DNA of 58,138 nucleotides from Akkermansiaceae bacterium UBA1506 (GTDB lineage: Bacteria; Verrucomicrobiota; Verrucomicrobiia; Verrucomicrobiales; DEV007): the NCBI GenBank assembly GCA_002323995.1, contig DCQY01000047.1, forward strand, positions 1-58,138. The letters are read 5' to 3'. The translations under genes were made by a program, and so were the position numbers. Under the pieces are notes generated by a model. That model was not told the origin of the DNA and made no database searches. It worked only from the letters and a program-made list of their open reading frames with translations. This document shows, piece by piece, positions 26,478 through 34,948 of the stretch (positions are counted from its first letter, which is position 1; every line of letters starts with the position of its first letter).

Positions 26478-26518
26478 CCCCACCTGAATGGCAGAAGCCA
26501 ATTCGGGTGGGGTTTTTT
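26478..26518 (+). terminator. Rho-independent terminator of the azurin-like gene
   Basis: A long stem (CCCCACCTGAATGGC from 26478, paired with GCCAATTCGGGTGGGG ending at 26512), with an AGAA loop, one bulged A and one G-T pair, is followed by six T residues. It lies 24 bases after the stop codon. Confidence 0.92.
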
Positions 26519-26706
26519 ATTTATTTCTATTGAGACCCGCTTTTACAGCACTTTGAGGCTACAGTGAATCAAATGATTGCCCCTCATGCTTTCTCCATAA
26601 CCAGAATTTCCGTAGGAACGAACTTCCTCGGACTGAACGAATCAGATCATCTGGCGCTGCTTCGCCTCAGCAACTCTTCTCGCGACTAATATTTCATTCC
26701 CCAGTT

Positions 26707-26723
26707 GTCCCGGAAAACGGGAC
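26707..26723 (-). terminator. Hairpin downstream of the EboE-like gene, possible terminator
   Basis: GTCCCG (26707-26712) pairs with CGGGAC (26718-26723) around a five-base loop, 33 bases after the stop of the minus-strand EboE-like gene. CCA/TGG flank it. No T tract follows on the minus strand, so this is weak as an intrinsic terminator. Between this hairpin and 26519 no convincing gene is seen. Confidence 0.3.
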
Positions 26724-26755
26724 TGGTGAGCTCAAAAGAATCTGCCCCAAAAAAT

Positions 26756-27958
26756 TCAAGCCAGACAATAGCGACGAAATTCGCTCAGAGTCCACTTATA
26801 CTCGGCTTCGAGTTGGTCTACGACATCTCGTGAGCGGAATTCCTCAGGCAATACTTCCCACGTGTAGGTCTCCATCTCAAAGTGCTGACAGAACACTTCT
26901 CCTTTTTCAGATGCAGTTGCCTGCAACAGTTGAAACACCCCGGAAATCTGGTCGCGCGTATCTTCAAAATATTCAATCGCCCGAGCGTGAAGTGGAACGT
27001 GGAAATGCACCCTCCATTCATCTCCTGCGGTAGACTGATTTTTGCTGAACCAATCGAAGGCTTCTGGAAGATCCACAAACCGATGCGTTACATCGTCTCC
27101 AGAACGAACGACGACCTGGTGAAGATAGACGTCATCCTCAAATGCTCCCAATCGCCTGATCGACTCCACAGTGGGTTTGAGCTTTAAAGCTGAACTTAAG
27201 TGGATCTTACTAATCCTGATGCCCGCATTCAACAACCCGCGAACCGATTGACCTGGCTCTTCATACTCAATGGCGAGGTGACAGGTGTCATAATTGACTC
27301 CAATATTGGAAAGAACCCGCGATCGCTCCGCACCCTTTTTTCCTGACAGAAAATTATCAAAAAAATCGATCGTCTCTTCACTCGTCTCAAAAAGGCACAG
27401 TGGCTCTGGTTCGAGTCCGAGATGAATGTCGCGGCCTGTCTTGTCCTTCAGCACTTCGATATAATCGGAGCAGTCCGATAAATTGCGATAAATCGCCTCC
27501 AGTTGTTCGCTTCGGGTCTCCGGCTTAATAAATCCTTTAAAGGATCCTGGCACCGTACTCACACTGATGGACTGCCCTTCAGGCGATAGGTCTACCATGA
27601 GGTCGAACAGTCGTTTGGTGTAGTTCAGACGTTCAGGAGTGGTCCAGTCGGGAGCATAGACTTGCTCCTTCACCCGACTGCCATGAAAGGTCCCGTATGG
27701 AAATCCATTGATCGTAAATACGTATGCGTTCCGCTCATCGAGCCAACGTCTAAACTCATCTTTAGCGGCACGATTTCCGACCAGTTGTTGACACGCATCA
27801 TTCCCCAGACGAAGCCCAATCCCATACGGCTGAGTCGGACTAACCCGCTTTCGCACTTCTTCCGTATAGAGCTGCAGCCCGCCAAAGGTCTCCTCCCAGG
27901 TTTCTCCGCGGTGGATGTTGGTGCAGTAACCCAAGTCAATCTCGTGCTTCAAACGCAT
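26756..27958 (-). CDS. EboE-like TIM-barrel protein (metabolite traffic family)
   Basis: 400 residues from ATG 27958; an alternative start at 27985 adds nine residues. The N-terminus DLGYCTNIHRGETWEETF, followed by GIGLRLGNDACQQL and INGFPYGTFHG, matches EboE of the ebo cluster, a xylose-isomerase-like TIM barrel. LGLEPEPLCLFET, VNYDTCHLAIEYE and IHLSSALKL carry the acidic and histidine residues expected to bind a metal at the barrel mouth. In cyanobacteria and algal symbionts eboA-F help export of scytonemin-type precursors. Here none of the other ebo genes is nearby, so its job is unknown. Confidence 0.82.
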   Translation of the reverse strand: MRLKHEIDLGYCTNIHRGETWEETFGGLQLYTEEVRKRVSPTQPYGIGLRLGNDACQQLVGNRAAKDEFRRWLDERNAYVFTINGFPYGTFHGSRVKEQVYAPDWTTPERLNYTKRLFDLMVDLSPEGQSISVSTVPGSFKGFIKPETRSEQLEAIYRNLSDCSDYIEVLKDKTGRDIHLGLEPEPLCLFETSEETIDFFDNFLSGKKGAERSRVLSNIGVNYDTCHLAIEYEEPGQSVRGLLNAGIRISKIHLSSALKLKPTVESIRRLGAFEDDVYLHQVVVRSGDDVTHRFVDLPEAFDWFSKNQSTAGDEWRVHFHVPLHARAIEYFEDTRDQISGVFQLLQATASEKGEVFCQHFEMETYTWEVLPEEFRSRDVVDQLEAEYKWTLSEFRRYCLA

Positions 27959-28082
27959 CAGGAGAAAAGGGAAGCGCAAAGCCACTCTACCTGCAAGGCA
28001 AAGGATCCAATACCTTCACAGATTCCAAGCTAGACCTCCATCCTTACCATAACGAAAATAAGTTATTTATCTCCCGTTTAAC

Positions 28083-28320
28083 ATGAATATCGCCCTTCCT
28101 TCAACAGGGCAGATCCTGAAATCTAATTATCACACCGGGCCAGGTCAATCTGCCCCCAGCGCCAATCCTATCAGCGTTCTCGTTGTAGACGAGGATCCGG
28201 CTTTCCCATTCGGGTTAGAGTCCTTTCTTCGGGAAGATGAGAGCTTTGAAAAGATACCACCGCGAATAGTAAAGACGCGCAAATTCCAAAGAGCGCTGAT
28301 TGAATCATCTGAACTAACTG
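28083..28320 (+). pseudogene. Truncated response regulator remnant
   Basis: The reading frame from ATG 28083 encodes a leader and then ISVLVVDEDPAFPFGLESFL, followed by REDESFE. This is the start of a LuxR/NarL-type receiver domain (strand 1, acidic DED pocket, helix 1). After about 30 receiver residues the similarity is lost; there is no phosphorylated aspartate, lysine or output domain. The frame stays open to 28508 only by running antisense into the neighbouring lipoprotein gene. I read it as a fragment whose rest has been deleted. An alternative is a genuine short protein, which is less likely. Confidence 0.55.
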
Positions 28321-29913
28321 TCAGGGGAGCTTCAAAATTCGTGAGATCTCTGCAATCCCTTCGGGCTCACGGTGCAAACCATGAGGCATCTTGTAGATCA
28401 GAACCTCTTCTTCCACTTCAGCGATGTGAGCACTCAAGTAGTCGACCACACCGTCCGTTACTTTTTCCAAAGGCACCCCATCTTTTTCCCCGAATTTGCT
28501 ACCAATGATCGAGAAATAGCGAACGGAAGGATTTAATGGTTTTCTCAAGTATGCCTGCATCAGGGAAGATCCTGGCTGCAGCTGATTAATCGATGTAACC
28601 TTCCCTTTGGCGATCTGCCAGCCCAGGTGAGTTAAAGAGTGCTCCGCATCATTCAGGATCTCACTTCCTCCCTGGGCAAGCTTTACGGGCACCTGTACAA
28701 GCATCGCCGCGAACTTACCTCCCGGCTTTGAAGCAATCCTACTACCCCGATGAGGAGTTGAGCATAGAATGACCTTTTCGATATTAGGAACGGGTTCGTA
28801 ATAAATGATTCTTCGTAAAGTTCCCCTGTACTCGGACGACACTTCAAGATCGTCGATAGATACCTTAAACAATTTGTTCCAATCCTTGTCCCCTCCACTT
28901 TGGGTCATCGATTTGGCGAGGAGCCCGCCCATGCTGTGACCGACGAGGACCACAGATTGATCCCTTGCTCCTTCCCTCGCACGGAAAGCCCTCATTTCTC
29001 GGATTCCGTCACGGAGTTCGGCTGATAAGTACGGGATCAAGGCTCCAGTGGGGTATCCGAAAGTCCAGAATTCATAACGCTCGCGGACCTCTGGATCCTC
29101 ATAAAATTTATTGATCGTATCTTCCCACGTCGACGGGCTTGAATAAATACCGTGGATTAGAACGCAGACTTGTTTATCCGGGTCGAAAGAAGAGACGCGA
29201 TGAAGGCCCATACGATCTGCATACTTTTCGAACTTTAAAAGGGCACCAAGATCAGGGATCAAGCGCTGCCGTTCGAAAAAATCACGAGCAAATGAAGCCG
29301 TATAGTTCGCCGCGATAGGAAATCTCGCGTGACCAGTCGAAAGCGAACGTTGTCGTGTGGGGTCAATTAATTCGAGCACTGGGCGTGACGGCTGATCCAG
29401 ATTCAACAAAGCAGTCACTGGAAACCAGAGGCCCGACTCCGGGATCATTTGGTTCTGCCTCGTCTTAGGCTGCCTTGCGATCAGTGGTGCTCCCACGCCC
29501 TCGATAATCACGTCAGAATCAAATCCTCGTTTCACCCGAACAAAATCGGCCGGAATGATCTGATCGATGGACTCGTGGGACAGCACCTCATCTACCTGCA
29601 CATCAAACTCGACTTCCCCATCTGTGGTCGTCACCACTGAAAGCGGCCGTTCTTCAGCCCAGTTGACTCCGATCTGCACTACAGAATCGAGAACCGCGGT
29701 ATTATAATCCCGCAACTGCCTTGGAGAAGGCAACTCTCCTCTCTTAATCTGCTGCCAAGTGATCGTCGCTTCCTGGAGAGAAATCTCCGTTCTTTGTGCC
29801 GCATTCCAGTTCTCTCTTACTTTAACCCGTAACGCGCAGCCAAAGTTGAAGCAGAGCACCCCGAGGAGCGCCAGCCTCACAAATTGCTGATTTACGGATT
29901 CTCTCATGAGCAT
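28321..29913 (-). CDS. Lipoprotein with alpha/beta-hydrolase (lipase-like) domain
   Basis: 530 residues. The signal peptide ends in a lipobox-like FNFGC (Cys26), so the protein is probably lipid-anchored. The first 240 residues form an accessory domain without a recognised family. The hydrolase core starts at VCVLIHGIYSSPSTW (oxyanion HG near 254). The nucleophile is Ser327 in VGHSMGG, and candidates for the acid and base are Asp in VTDGVVDYLSAH and His in MPHGLHREPEG. It probably hydrolyses an ester at the cell envelope; the substrate is unknown. A second ATG at 29907 is possible. It is divergent from the channel operon at 30067. Confidence 0.85.
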   Translation of the reverse strand: MLMRESVNQQFVRLALLGVLCFNFGCALRVKVRENWNAAQRTEISLQEATITWQQIKRGELPSPRQLRDYNTAVLDSVVQIGVNWAEERPLSVVTTTDGEVEFDVQVDEVLSHESIDQIIPADFVRVKRGFDSDVIIEGVGAPLIARQPKTRQNQMIPESGLWFPVTALLNLDQPSRPVLELIDPTRQRSLSTGHARFPIAANYTASFARDFFERQRLIPDLGALLKFEKYADRMGLHRVSSFDPDKQVCVLIHGIYSSPSTWEDTINKFYEDPEVRERYEFWTFGYPTGALIPYLSAELRDGIREMRAFRAREGARDQSVVLVGHSMGGLLAKSMTQSGGDKDWNKLFKVSIDDLEVSSEYRGTLRRIIYYEPVPNIEKVILCSTPHRGSRIASKPGGKFAAMLVQVPVKLAQGGSEILNDAEHSLTHLGWQIAKGKVTSINQLQPGSSLMQAYLRKPLNPSVRYFSIIGSKFGEKDGVPLEKVTDGVVDYLSAHIAEVEEEVLIYKMPHGLHREPEGIAEISRILKLP

Positions 29914-30066
29914 TTCTACCCTTAGGACACCTGAAAGCTATCACTCCCACCACTGATTTTTGTATATTTTTCTCGAAAATCCTATGATTTCTCGCCTATC
30001 ATCCTCACCCCACGGCAATTTCAAGTGAGCCAAAACTCCTGAAAGCCACCCAGTTCATCGATATCT

Positions 30067-31476
30067 ATGAATTTTGTTTGCCCCTCTTGTAATATCACAC
30101 TCCAAGCCGAAGCCGACTTGGCAGGTAAAACAGTCAAATGCCCGGGTTGCTCAACTCGGATCCAGATTCCGGAAGATTTTGGCCCTCCCCCGTCTACTGA
30201 AGGAAATGAGAGCATTCCAGATGATGCTGCGACCGAAGAGACGATGCACCAAGATGAATTGGATGTCTCCTCCACCCCTCACGGTCCACACCCGTCGGCC
30301 GTAAATATCTGGATCGCCGGAGGTATCGGCGTCGGCGCTACGTTCCTCTGGTTCGTGGTGATGTTTATGCTTCCTGACCCTCCAACTGAACCGGAAGCCA
30401 AGATGAGCATCGCTGCCTACCTGAAAGAACTATTCACTCAGCGAGGATGGCCTCAGTATGTCACCACTCTTCTCACGTTCTGGTGCCTGGGAATTCTCAT
30501 TCTTAAGTTTCTCAACATCCAGAAGCAGCGTCGCGCCATGCTGATCCAAGCGCTTCCGAGTGATATTTCCGAGGAGATCAACAAATCAAATCTCAAGGAA
30601 TTCCATGAACATATCATCAATTTCCCGTTGGCGTTGCGAAATACCTATATCGTGAACCGCATCCGAAAAGCACTGGAGTTTTTCTACGTGCGGCAGAACA
30701 ACCAGGACGTGGCCCAGATGATCACCTCCCAATCGGAAGTCGATGCCGCGAAAGTCGGCGGCAGTTACTCCATGGTAAAAGTCTTCCTTTGGGCCATTCC
30801 GATCATGGGTTTCATCGGCACCGTTCTTGGTATCGGTGCGGCGATCGGTGGCTTTGGAGCCGTGTTCAGTGCCGGTGACGGTGGCGACATGAGTCAGATC
30901 AAAGAACCACTCCTGACCGTTCTAAGTTCCATGGGCGTGGCATTCGACACTACCCTTCTTGCCCTAGTGTTTAGTATCCTCCTGAGCTTCCCTGCTGCTG
31001 CGTTTCAAAACTCTGAGGATGATTTGGTCACCGATGTCGACGAATACTGCATCGATAACCTTCTAAAGCGTCTCAACGACGGCGGACCGAGCAAGGATTT
31101 CGATACCGATGCCGGCCTCCTTCAGGCCGTTGGCGAGGCGATGGCTAATAACCAAAAAGATATCATGTCCCGTTTCGAAGGCGTTCAGAAAGGCATGTCG
31201 GAAAGTCTTGAAAATCAGTCAAGCCAATACGAAAAAGTCGCCACGGCCGTCGAAAAGCAACTCGACGCCATCGGTGATCGCGCTGAGAACTACGAGAAGA
31301 GACTCGACGATGAATTCTTCGGTAGCCTCGAACGTCTCCGCAGAGACTCGACCCAGGTAATCGAAAGCCAGGTGGCACCCCTTGCGGAAGGCATTCAAAA
31401 TCTCAATACCGTTCTAAAGGAACTCAACGGCAAACAAGTCGTCGTGAAAAAGAAAGGCCTCTTCAGCCGCGGTTGA
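30067..31476 (+). CDS. MotA/TolQ/ExbB-type proton channel protein with N-terminal zinc ribbon
   Basis: 469 residues. Residues 1-35 form an MJ0042-type zinc ribbon (Cys5, Cys8, Cys25, Cys28), followed by an acidic linker. TM segments are at about 80-102 and 131-149. The channel core is at about 236-312, with the typical FIGTVLGIGAAIGGF and VAFDTTLLALVFSILLS helices. The C-terminal 130 residues are helical and probably coiled coil. ExbB/MotA proteins form a pentamer that conducts protons around a B-subunit dimer. It is the first gene of a three-gene operon with two ExbD-like proteins (gaps of 36 and 24 bases), so it is probably the A subunit of a proton-driven device. Confidence 0.9.
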   Translation: MNFVCPSCNITLQAEADLAGKTVKCPGCSTRIQIPEDFGPPPSTEGNESIPDDAATEETMHQDELDVSSTPHGPHPSAVNIWIAGGIGVGATFLWFVVMFMLPDPPTEPEAKMSIAAYLKELFTQRGWPQYVTTLLTFWCLGILILKFLNIQKQRRAMLIQALPSDISEEINKSNLKEFHEHIINFPLALRNTYIVNRIRKALEFFYVRQNNQDVAQMITSQSEVDAAKVGGSYSMVKVFLWAIPIMGFIGTVLGIGAAIGGFGAVFSAGDGGDMSQIKEPLLTVLSSMGVAFDTTLLALVFSILLSFPAAAFQNSEDDLVTDVDEYCIDNLLKRLNDGGPSKDFDTDAGLLQAVGEAMANNQKDIMSRFEGVQKGMSESLENQSSQYEKVATAVEKQLDAIGDRAENYEKRLDDEFFGSLERLRRDSTQVIESQVAPLAEGIQNLNTVLKELNGKQVVVKKKGLFSRG

Positions 31477-31512
31477 TACCCTTTTCACCAACAAGCAGCG
31501 GGGTAAATTCGA

Positions 31513-32346
31513 ATGGCTAGGCGCGGACAGGACAGCGGGGGTTCAGTGAACCTCTTTCCTTTCCTCAGTATCCTGATTTGTATCATTGGGTGTCTGACGC
31601 TCATTATTGTGGTGATCAACCTGATCGCGATGAGCAAGGGCGAGGGCAAGACACCCGAAGAGGTAGAACGTGCGCGGGAATACATTCTCGTAAAGAAGGA
31701 TAAGGAAGATAAACAAACCGACCTCGATAAGCTCCGCATTGACATCGAAAATCTGATCCAAGAAAACAAAAATATCATCCAAGATCGAGACAAGCTGGTG
31801 ATGTTGAAGAATATGCTGGAGAATCAGGAAGAGATCGACAAGAGCCGTGAAGAGCTGATTGCGAAATTCAATCTTCTCTCTTCAACTAACAAACAACTTG
31901 TCGCAGACGAAACTCGCCTTCAGGAAGAAATTAAGAAGAAAGAAGAAGAGATCGAAAAACGGAAGCTCCCACCCGAACCCGCTGCGCTTCGAGTTCGCCC
32001 TAGCGGTTCAAGTTCCAGCACCAAGCCATTCTTCGCTGAGGTTTCAGACACCAGCGTATATCTCCACCAGAGCCTCACAGCCGACCCTGTCGTCATTCCG
32101 GTAGCTTCTCTAAATCAGGATGAAGGCTTCATTAAACTGCTCAAAGAGATCGCGTCAGCCAACAATAACAGACTGATTTTTCTGGTTCGTGGCACCGATG
32201 GCGCAGTTAGCACGCTCAATCGAGCGAGATCAGTGGTGAGAGCTTTCAACCAATCAACGGGATCGAATATTATACCCGGTCGCCTTCCTCTCCCAGGGGA
32301 AGGTAAGGTTGACCTTAACATGTTTGCCCAATTCCTCGAACCCTGA
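31513..32346 (+). CDS. ExbD/TolR-like protein with coiled coil, without the TM aspartate
   Basis: 277 residues. A basic start (MARRGQ) is followed by a single TM at about 15-38 and a long charged coiled coil (about 48-155). A periplasmic domain (about 165-277) begins at KPFFAEVSDTSVYLHQS and contains FLVRGTDGAVSTLNRARSVVR. In ExbD/TolR the TM starts with a proton-carrying Asp (PF-I-D); here the aligned segment reads PFLSIL, with Ser19 in that place. The domain order agrees with a B subunit, but proton transfer would have to rely on the partner encoded next. No standard family name is known to me. Confidence 0.75.
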   Translation: MARRGQDSGGSVNLFPFLSILICIIGCLTLIIVVINLIAMSKGEGKTPEEVERAREYILVKKDKEDKQTDLDKLRIDIENLIQENKNIIQDRDKLVMLKNMLENQEEIDKSREELIAKFNLLSSTNKQLVADETRLQEEIKKKEEEIEKRKLPPEPAALRVRPSGSSSSTKPFFAEVSDTSVYLHQSLTADPVVIPVASLNQDEGFIKLLKEIASANNNRLIFLVRGTDGAVSTLNRARSVVRAFNQSTGSNIIPGRLPLPGEGKVDLNMFAQFLEP

Positions 32347-32370
32347 CCTTTTTATTTCTGGTAAGTATCC

Positions 32371-34044
32371 ATGGCACGCAGACGAAGAGCTGATGATGAT
32401 CGCGGGATGGACTCCCTGATGGATGCATTGACGAACGTCGTCGGTATCCTGCTTCTCATTCTTATCGTCAGTAGCCTGGGTATCAGTGCCGCCGTGAAGA
32501 AGGTGGTGGAGAATCTTCCTGAGGTGACCGAGGAAGAATTGGAGGCAATGAAGGTTAGTCGGGATAAGACCCTTAAAAACCTTCAAGAACTCCAGATCAC
32601 GAAGCAGAACACCGAAGACAATCTGCCCACCGAAGAAGAAAAAGCGGTTATCACAGCTGAAATCGACGAAATCGAGAAGAATAACAAGGACCTCGCTGAC
32701 AAGACTGCTGATATCGAAGAGTGGAAACGCAAAGTAGACGAAGAAGAAGAAAAGAAGATTGAGAACGACGAAAATGTCAAAGTCGCTGACCTCCGAAATC
32801 AGGAATTGTCTGCCATCTTGGCGCAGACGCCGAAGGTCGAGGTCAAGGTCGCCAAGGAAGTACTGATGCCTAATCCCCGCCTCGCCGATGACAATGCACG
32901 AGCGCTCTACATCGTCCTCAAAAGCAACAAACTCTACTTTGTGGGTGACCCCTACGAACACGCTCTAAAGATTCGTGATGTGATCGATCAGAATTTTAGC
33001 GATCTCGCCTACAATGGGAAAGCATTGGGCTCTTACACCTATTCCCTTAAGGGCATGAAAAAGACAGATTGGGGCAGCTACGCAGCACTCACAGAGGATT
33101 TCAACCTGACTCGAACGGCAGAAAAAGAACTGACCGCGTGGTCGGGGATTAACACGAAATTCATGACTCAGGCCGGGGAGATGCAGGATGATCGCTCAGT
33201 GCTCAAAAGAATGTTTGGGAACGACAACCGGAAAGAATTCCAGGTCCACAAATTCCGCTTCGATATGAAGAAGCTCACCACGTTTTTTGGCGATGGTAAG
33301 TTCGGGCCCAAAGACTTTAAATACTTCATATCCAAAGGCGGGGGTGATAGAGTAAAGTTTTCGCTTGGACCGAGGGAAGAGGGCGGCTGGACACCGGAAC
33401 AGTTTCTGGCGCCGGGATCCGAGTTTGAAACGTTCTGCAAGTCGGCTGCCATCAATCGCGGCACTCTCTTTTACTATTATGTCGCCCCTGACAGTTTCGA
33501 CGCCTACTTGCAGGCCCGGGCCAAGTCCGAGTCCTTTAGGATTCCGGCGGGCTGGACGATATGGGCCGGAGAAAAATTCGAGCCCAAAGCCATCCCGGCC
33601 CGTGAAACAATCCGCTACGATCTTGAGACGCTGCCTGCTTCCGAGTATCGCAAATTGGCTGATTTGGCTGGTCCTTTCCTCGTTGCGGAAGTGAATAAGC
33701 TGACCAGTAATTTTGAGAACCAGCTAATTGAGTCAGTGCCGGAAGATCTTCCCGAAGGCCAAAAAGCCGATTTCCTAAAAAGATTAAGAGAGGAACGCCT
33801 CGAGTTCATCACGCGAAGCGCTCAAGGATACGCCATAGCTCCATTTAACACTGCGCTGGCTGTCTCAAAGGTCCGTGGTGATGAGGAAGTTCGCCTAGAA
33901 ATCCGACCACCAGAGATCCCGCACATTCGAGTTTTTCAGCCAGCTAACCTCCCCGCAGCACCAAAGCCCAAGCCTGATCCCAACAAAAAGCCGCCACCAA
34001 CAAAGAAGCCTTCAACTGGTGGGAATCAACTGATCCTCGATTAA
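32371..34044 (+). CDS. ExbD-like protein with coiled coil and large C-terminal domain
   Basis: 557 residues. It starts MARRRRADDD, followed by RGMDSLMDALTNVVGILLL. Asp18 sits at the beginning of the TM (about 19-40), exactly where ExbD/TolR/MotB have their proton-binding Asp. A coiled coil follows (about 50-150), then a large periplasmic domain of unknown type (about 165-525). The tail is Pro/Lys-rich (KPKPDPNKKPPPTKK), which might contact the cell wall. Third gene of the operon. It shares the MARR start and layout with the upstream gene, so the two probably arose by duplication and form a mixed B-subunit pair. Its load or effector is not apparent. Confidence 0.78.
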   Translation: MARRRRADDDRGMDSLMDALTNVVGILLLILIVSSLGISAAVKKVVENLPEVTEEELEAMKVSRDKTLKNLQELQITKQNTEDNLPTEEEKAVITAEIDEIEKNNKDLADKTADIEEWKRKVDEEEEKKIENDENVKVADLRNQELSAILAQTPKVEVKVAKEVLMPNPRLADDNARALYIVLKSNKLYFVGDPYEHALKIRDVIDQNFSDLAYNGKALGSYTYSLKGMKKTDWGSYAALTEDFNLTRTAEKELTAWSGINTKFMTQAGEMQDDRSVLKRMFGNDNRKEFQVHKFRFDMKKLTTFFGDGKFGPKDFKYFISKGGGDRVKFSLGPREEGGWTPEQFLAPGSEFETFCKSAAINRGTLFYYYVAPDSFDAYLQARAKSESFRIPAGWTIWAGEKFEPKAIPARETIRYDLETLPASEYRKLADLAGPFLVAEVNKLTSNFENQLIESVPEDLPEGQKADFLKRLREERLEFITRSAQGYAIAPFNTALAVSKVRGDEEVRLEIRPPEIPHIRVFQPANLPAAPKPKPDPNKKPPPTKKPSTGGNQLILD

Positions 34045-34107
34045 TTCGGGGCTACTCAACTAAACCATTGCTAGCCACCAATATGCGCTGCGCTGATTTT
34101 CTTGTCA

Positions 34108-34749
34108 TCACTCGCCTCGACTGTCGACGAGCTCGAGTTTAGTAATCTCTTCCATGATTCGCAGAGAGATTTTTTCGTAGCGCTCCTTCGTAGTAATCTC
34201 CGTGTTAGAGAAAATATCGGAAAGATCCACAGGTTCTCCCACGACCAGAGTTACCGGGTGCTTCTTCAACTTCTTCCCACCTCGAGGAAGTGCCTTTTCG
34301 GGACCAAACAACCGCACAGGCAGCACCGGGACCCCGGCCTTGGTCACAATCATGCCGATCCCCGGCTGGCCTTCTGCTTTGATCTGCCCATCGTAAGAGC
34401 GTTCCCCCTCCGGAAAGATCAAAACTTTTTCTTCCTCCTTAAGTAAGGCGATAATCTTCTTCAGGACTGAGAGTTCAGGTTTCCCCTGATTAACAGGAAG
34501 AGCATTTACCCGAGTCAGGATAAAATTAGCTAGAGGGTGCTCAAATAATGTACTCCGTGCGAAATAGAAAATCGGAGCCTTGAACGCTGATCCAATAAAC
34601 GGCGGGTCAAGGAAACTAACGTGATTCGAAGCAATGACGAGTCCGCCTTCATAGTCGTTAAGCTTCTCTCCATTTTGCACGCGGAAAGAACAAGTAAATT
34701 TAGCCACCAGCTTGGAAAGACTGTGACCGACGAAATACCAGAAGTTCAT
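34108..34749 (-). CDS. plsC: 1-acyl-sn-glycerol-3-phosphate acyltransferase
   Basis: 213 residues from ATG 34749; a TTG at 34767 is an alternative. The acyltransferase motifs are intact: block I SNHVSFLDP (N-H-x4-D), block III FPEGERS, and block IV VPVLPVRLFG. PlsC acylates lysophosphatidic acid to phosphatidic acid at the inner membrane. It has a hydrophobic, membrane-associated N-terminus (FWYFVGHSLSKLVAKF). It follows a small lipoprotein gene by 46 bases on the minus strand and converges with the channel operon. Confidence 0.92.
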   Translation of the reverse strand: MNFWYFVGHSLSKLVAKFTCSFRVQNGEKLNDYEGGLVIASNHVSFLDPPFIGSAFKAPIFYFARSTLFEHPLANFILTRVNALPVNQGKPELSVLKKIIALLKEEEKVLIFPEGERSYDGQIKAEGQPGIGMIVTKAGVPVLPVRLFGPEKALPRGGKKLKKHPVTLVVGEPVDLSDIFSNTEITTKERYEKISLRIMEEITKLELVDSRGE

Positions 34750-34795
34750 CTTAGTCCGAAATAGCAAAAATCTAAATACCCTCGCTAGACAAACC

Positions 34796-34918
34796 CTAAC
34801 GCAATGGAGCTGTCAAAAGATTCACCGTACGATTCACTTGATGGGCCAAAAGACCGCAGCCCGAGAACGAAATCGCGAAGGCTGCCAAGACAATAAGAAG
34901 GATAAACTTCCGAATCAT
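34796..34918 (-). CDS. Small lipoprotein, 40 residues
   Basis: The ATG at 34918 opens a frame of 40 codons ending in TAG at 34796-34798. It encodes MIRKFILLIVLAAFAISFSG, then Cys21, then GLLAHQVNRTVNLLTAPLR. This is a complete lipoprotein signal with the lipobox SFSGC, leaving a mature peptide of only 20 residues. GAGGAG lies directly upstream at good spacing, a rare clear Shine-Dalgarno in this window. It sits 30 bases after the DUF4350 gene and 46 bases before plsC, so it is probably cotranscribed. Function unknown; tiny lipoproteins of this kind recur in PVC genomes. Confidence 0.72.
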   Translation of the reverse strand: MIRKFILLIVLAAFAISFSGCGLLAHQVNRTVNLLTAPLR

Positions 34919-34948
34919 TCTCCTCTTTCGTGGATGGCGTCACACTTG

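Noticed and set aside
26573..26689. A 38-codon plus-strand frame (MIAPHAFSITR...)
   Set aside because: No ribosome binding site, no signal peptide or known motif; it could be chance.
28321..28508. Continuation of the response-regulator frame to 28508
   Set aside because: The last 188 bases are antisense to the hydrolase gene and lack receiver motifs, so they are probably not coding.
30067..34044. Zorya antiphage system
   Set aside because: The channel plus ExbD-like proteins recall ZorA/ZorB, but no ZorC, ZorD or ZorE gene is present, and ZorB's OmpA-type domain is not recognisable in either partner.
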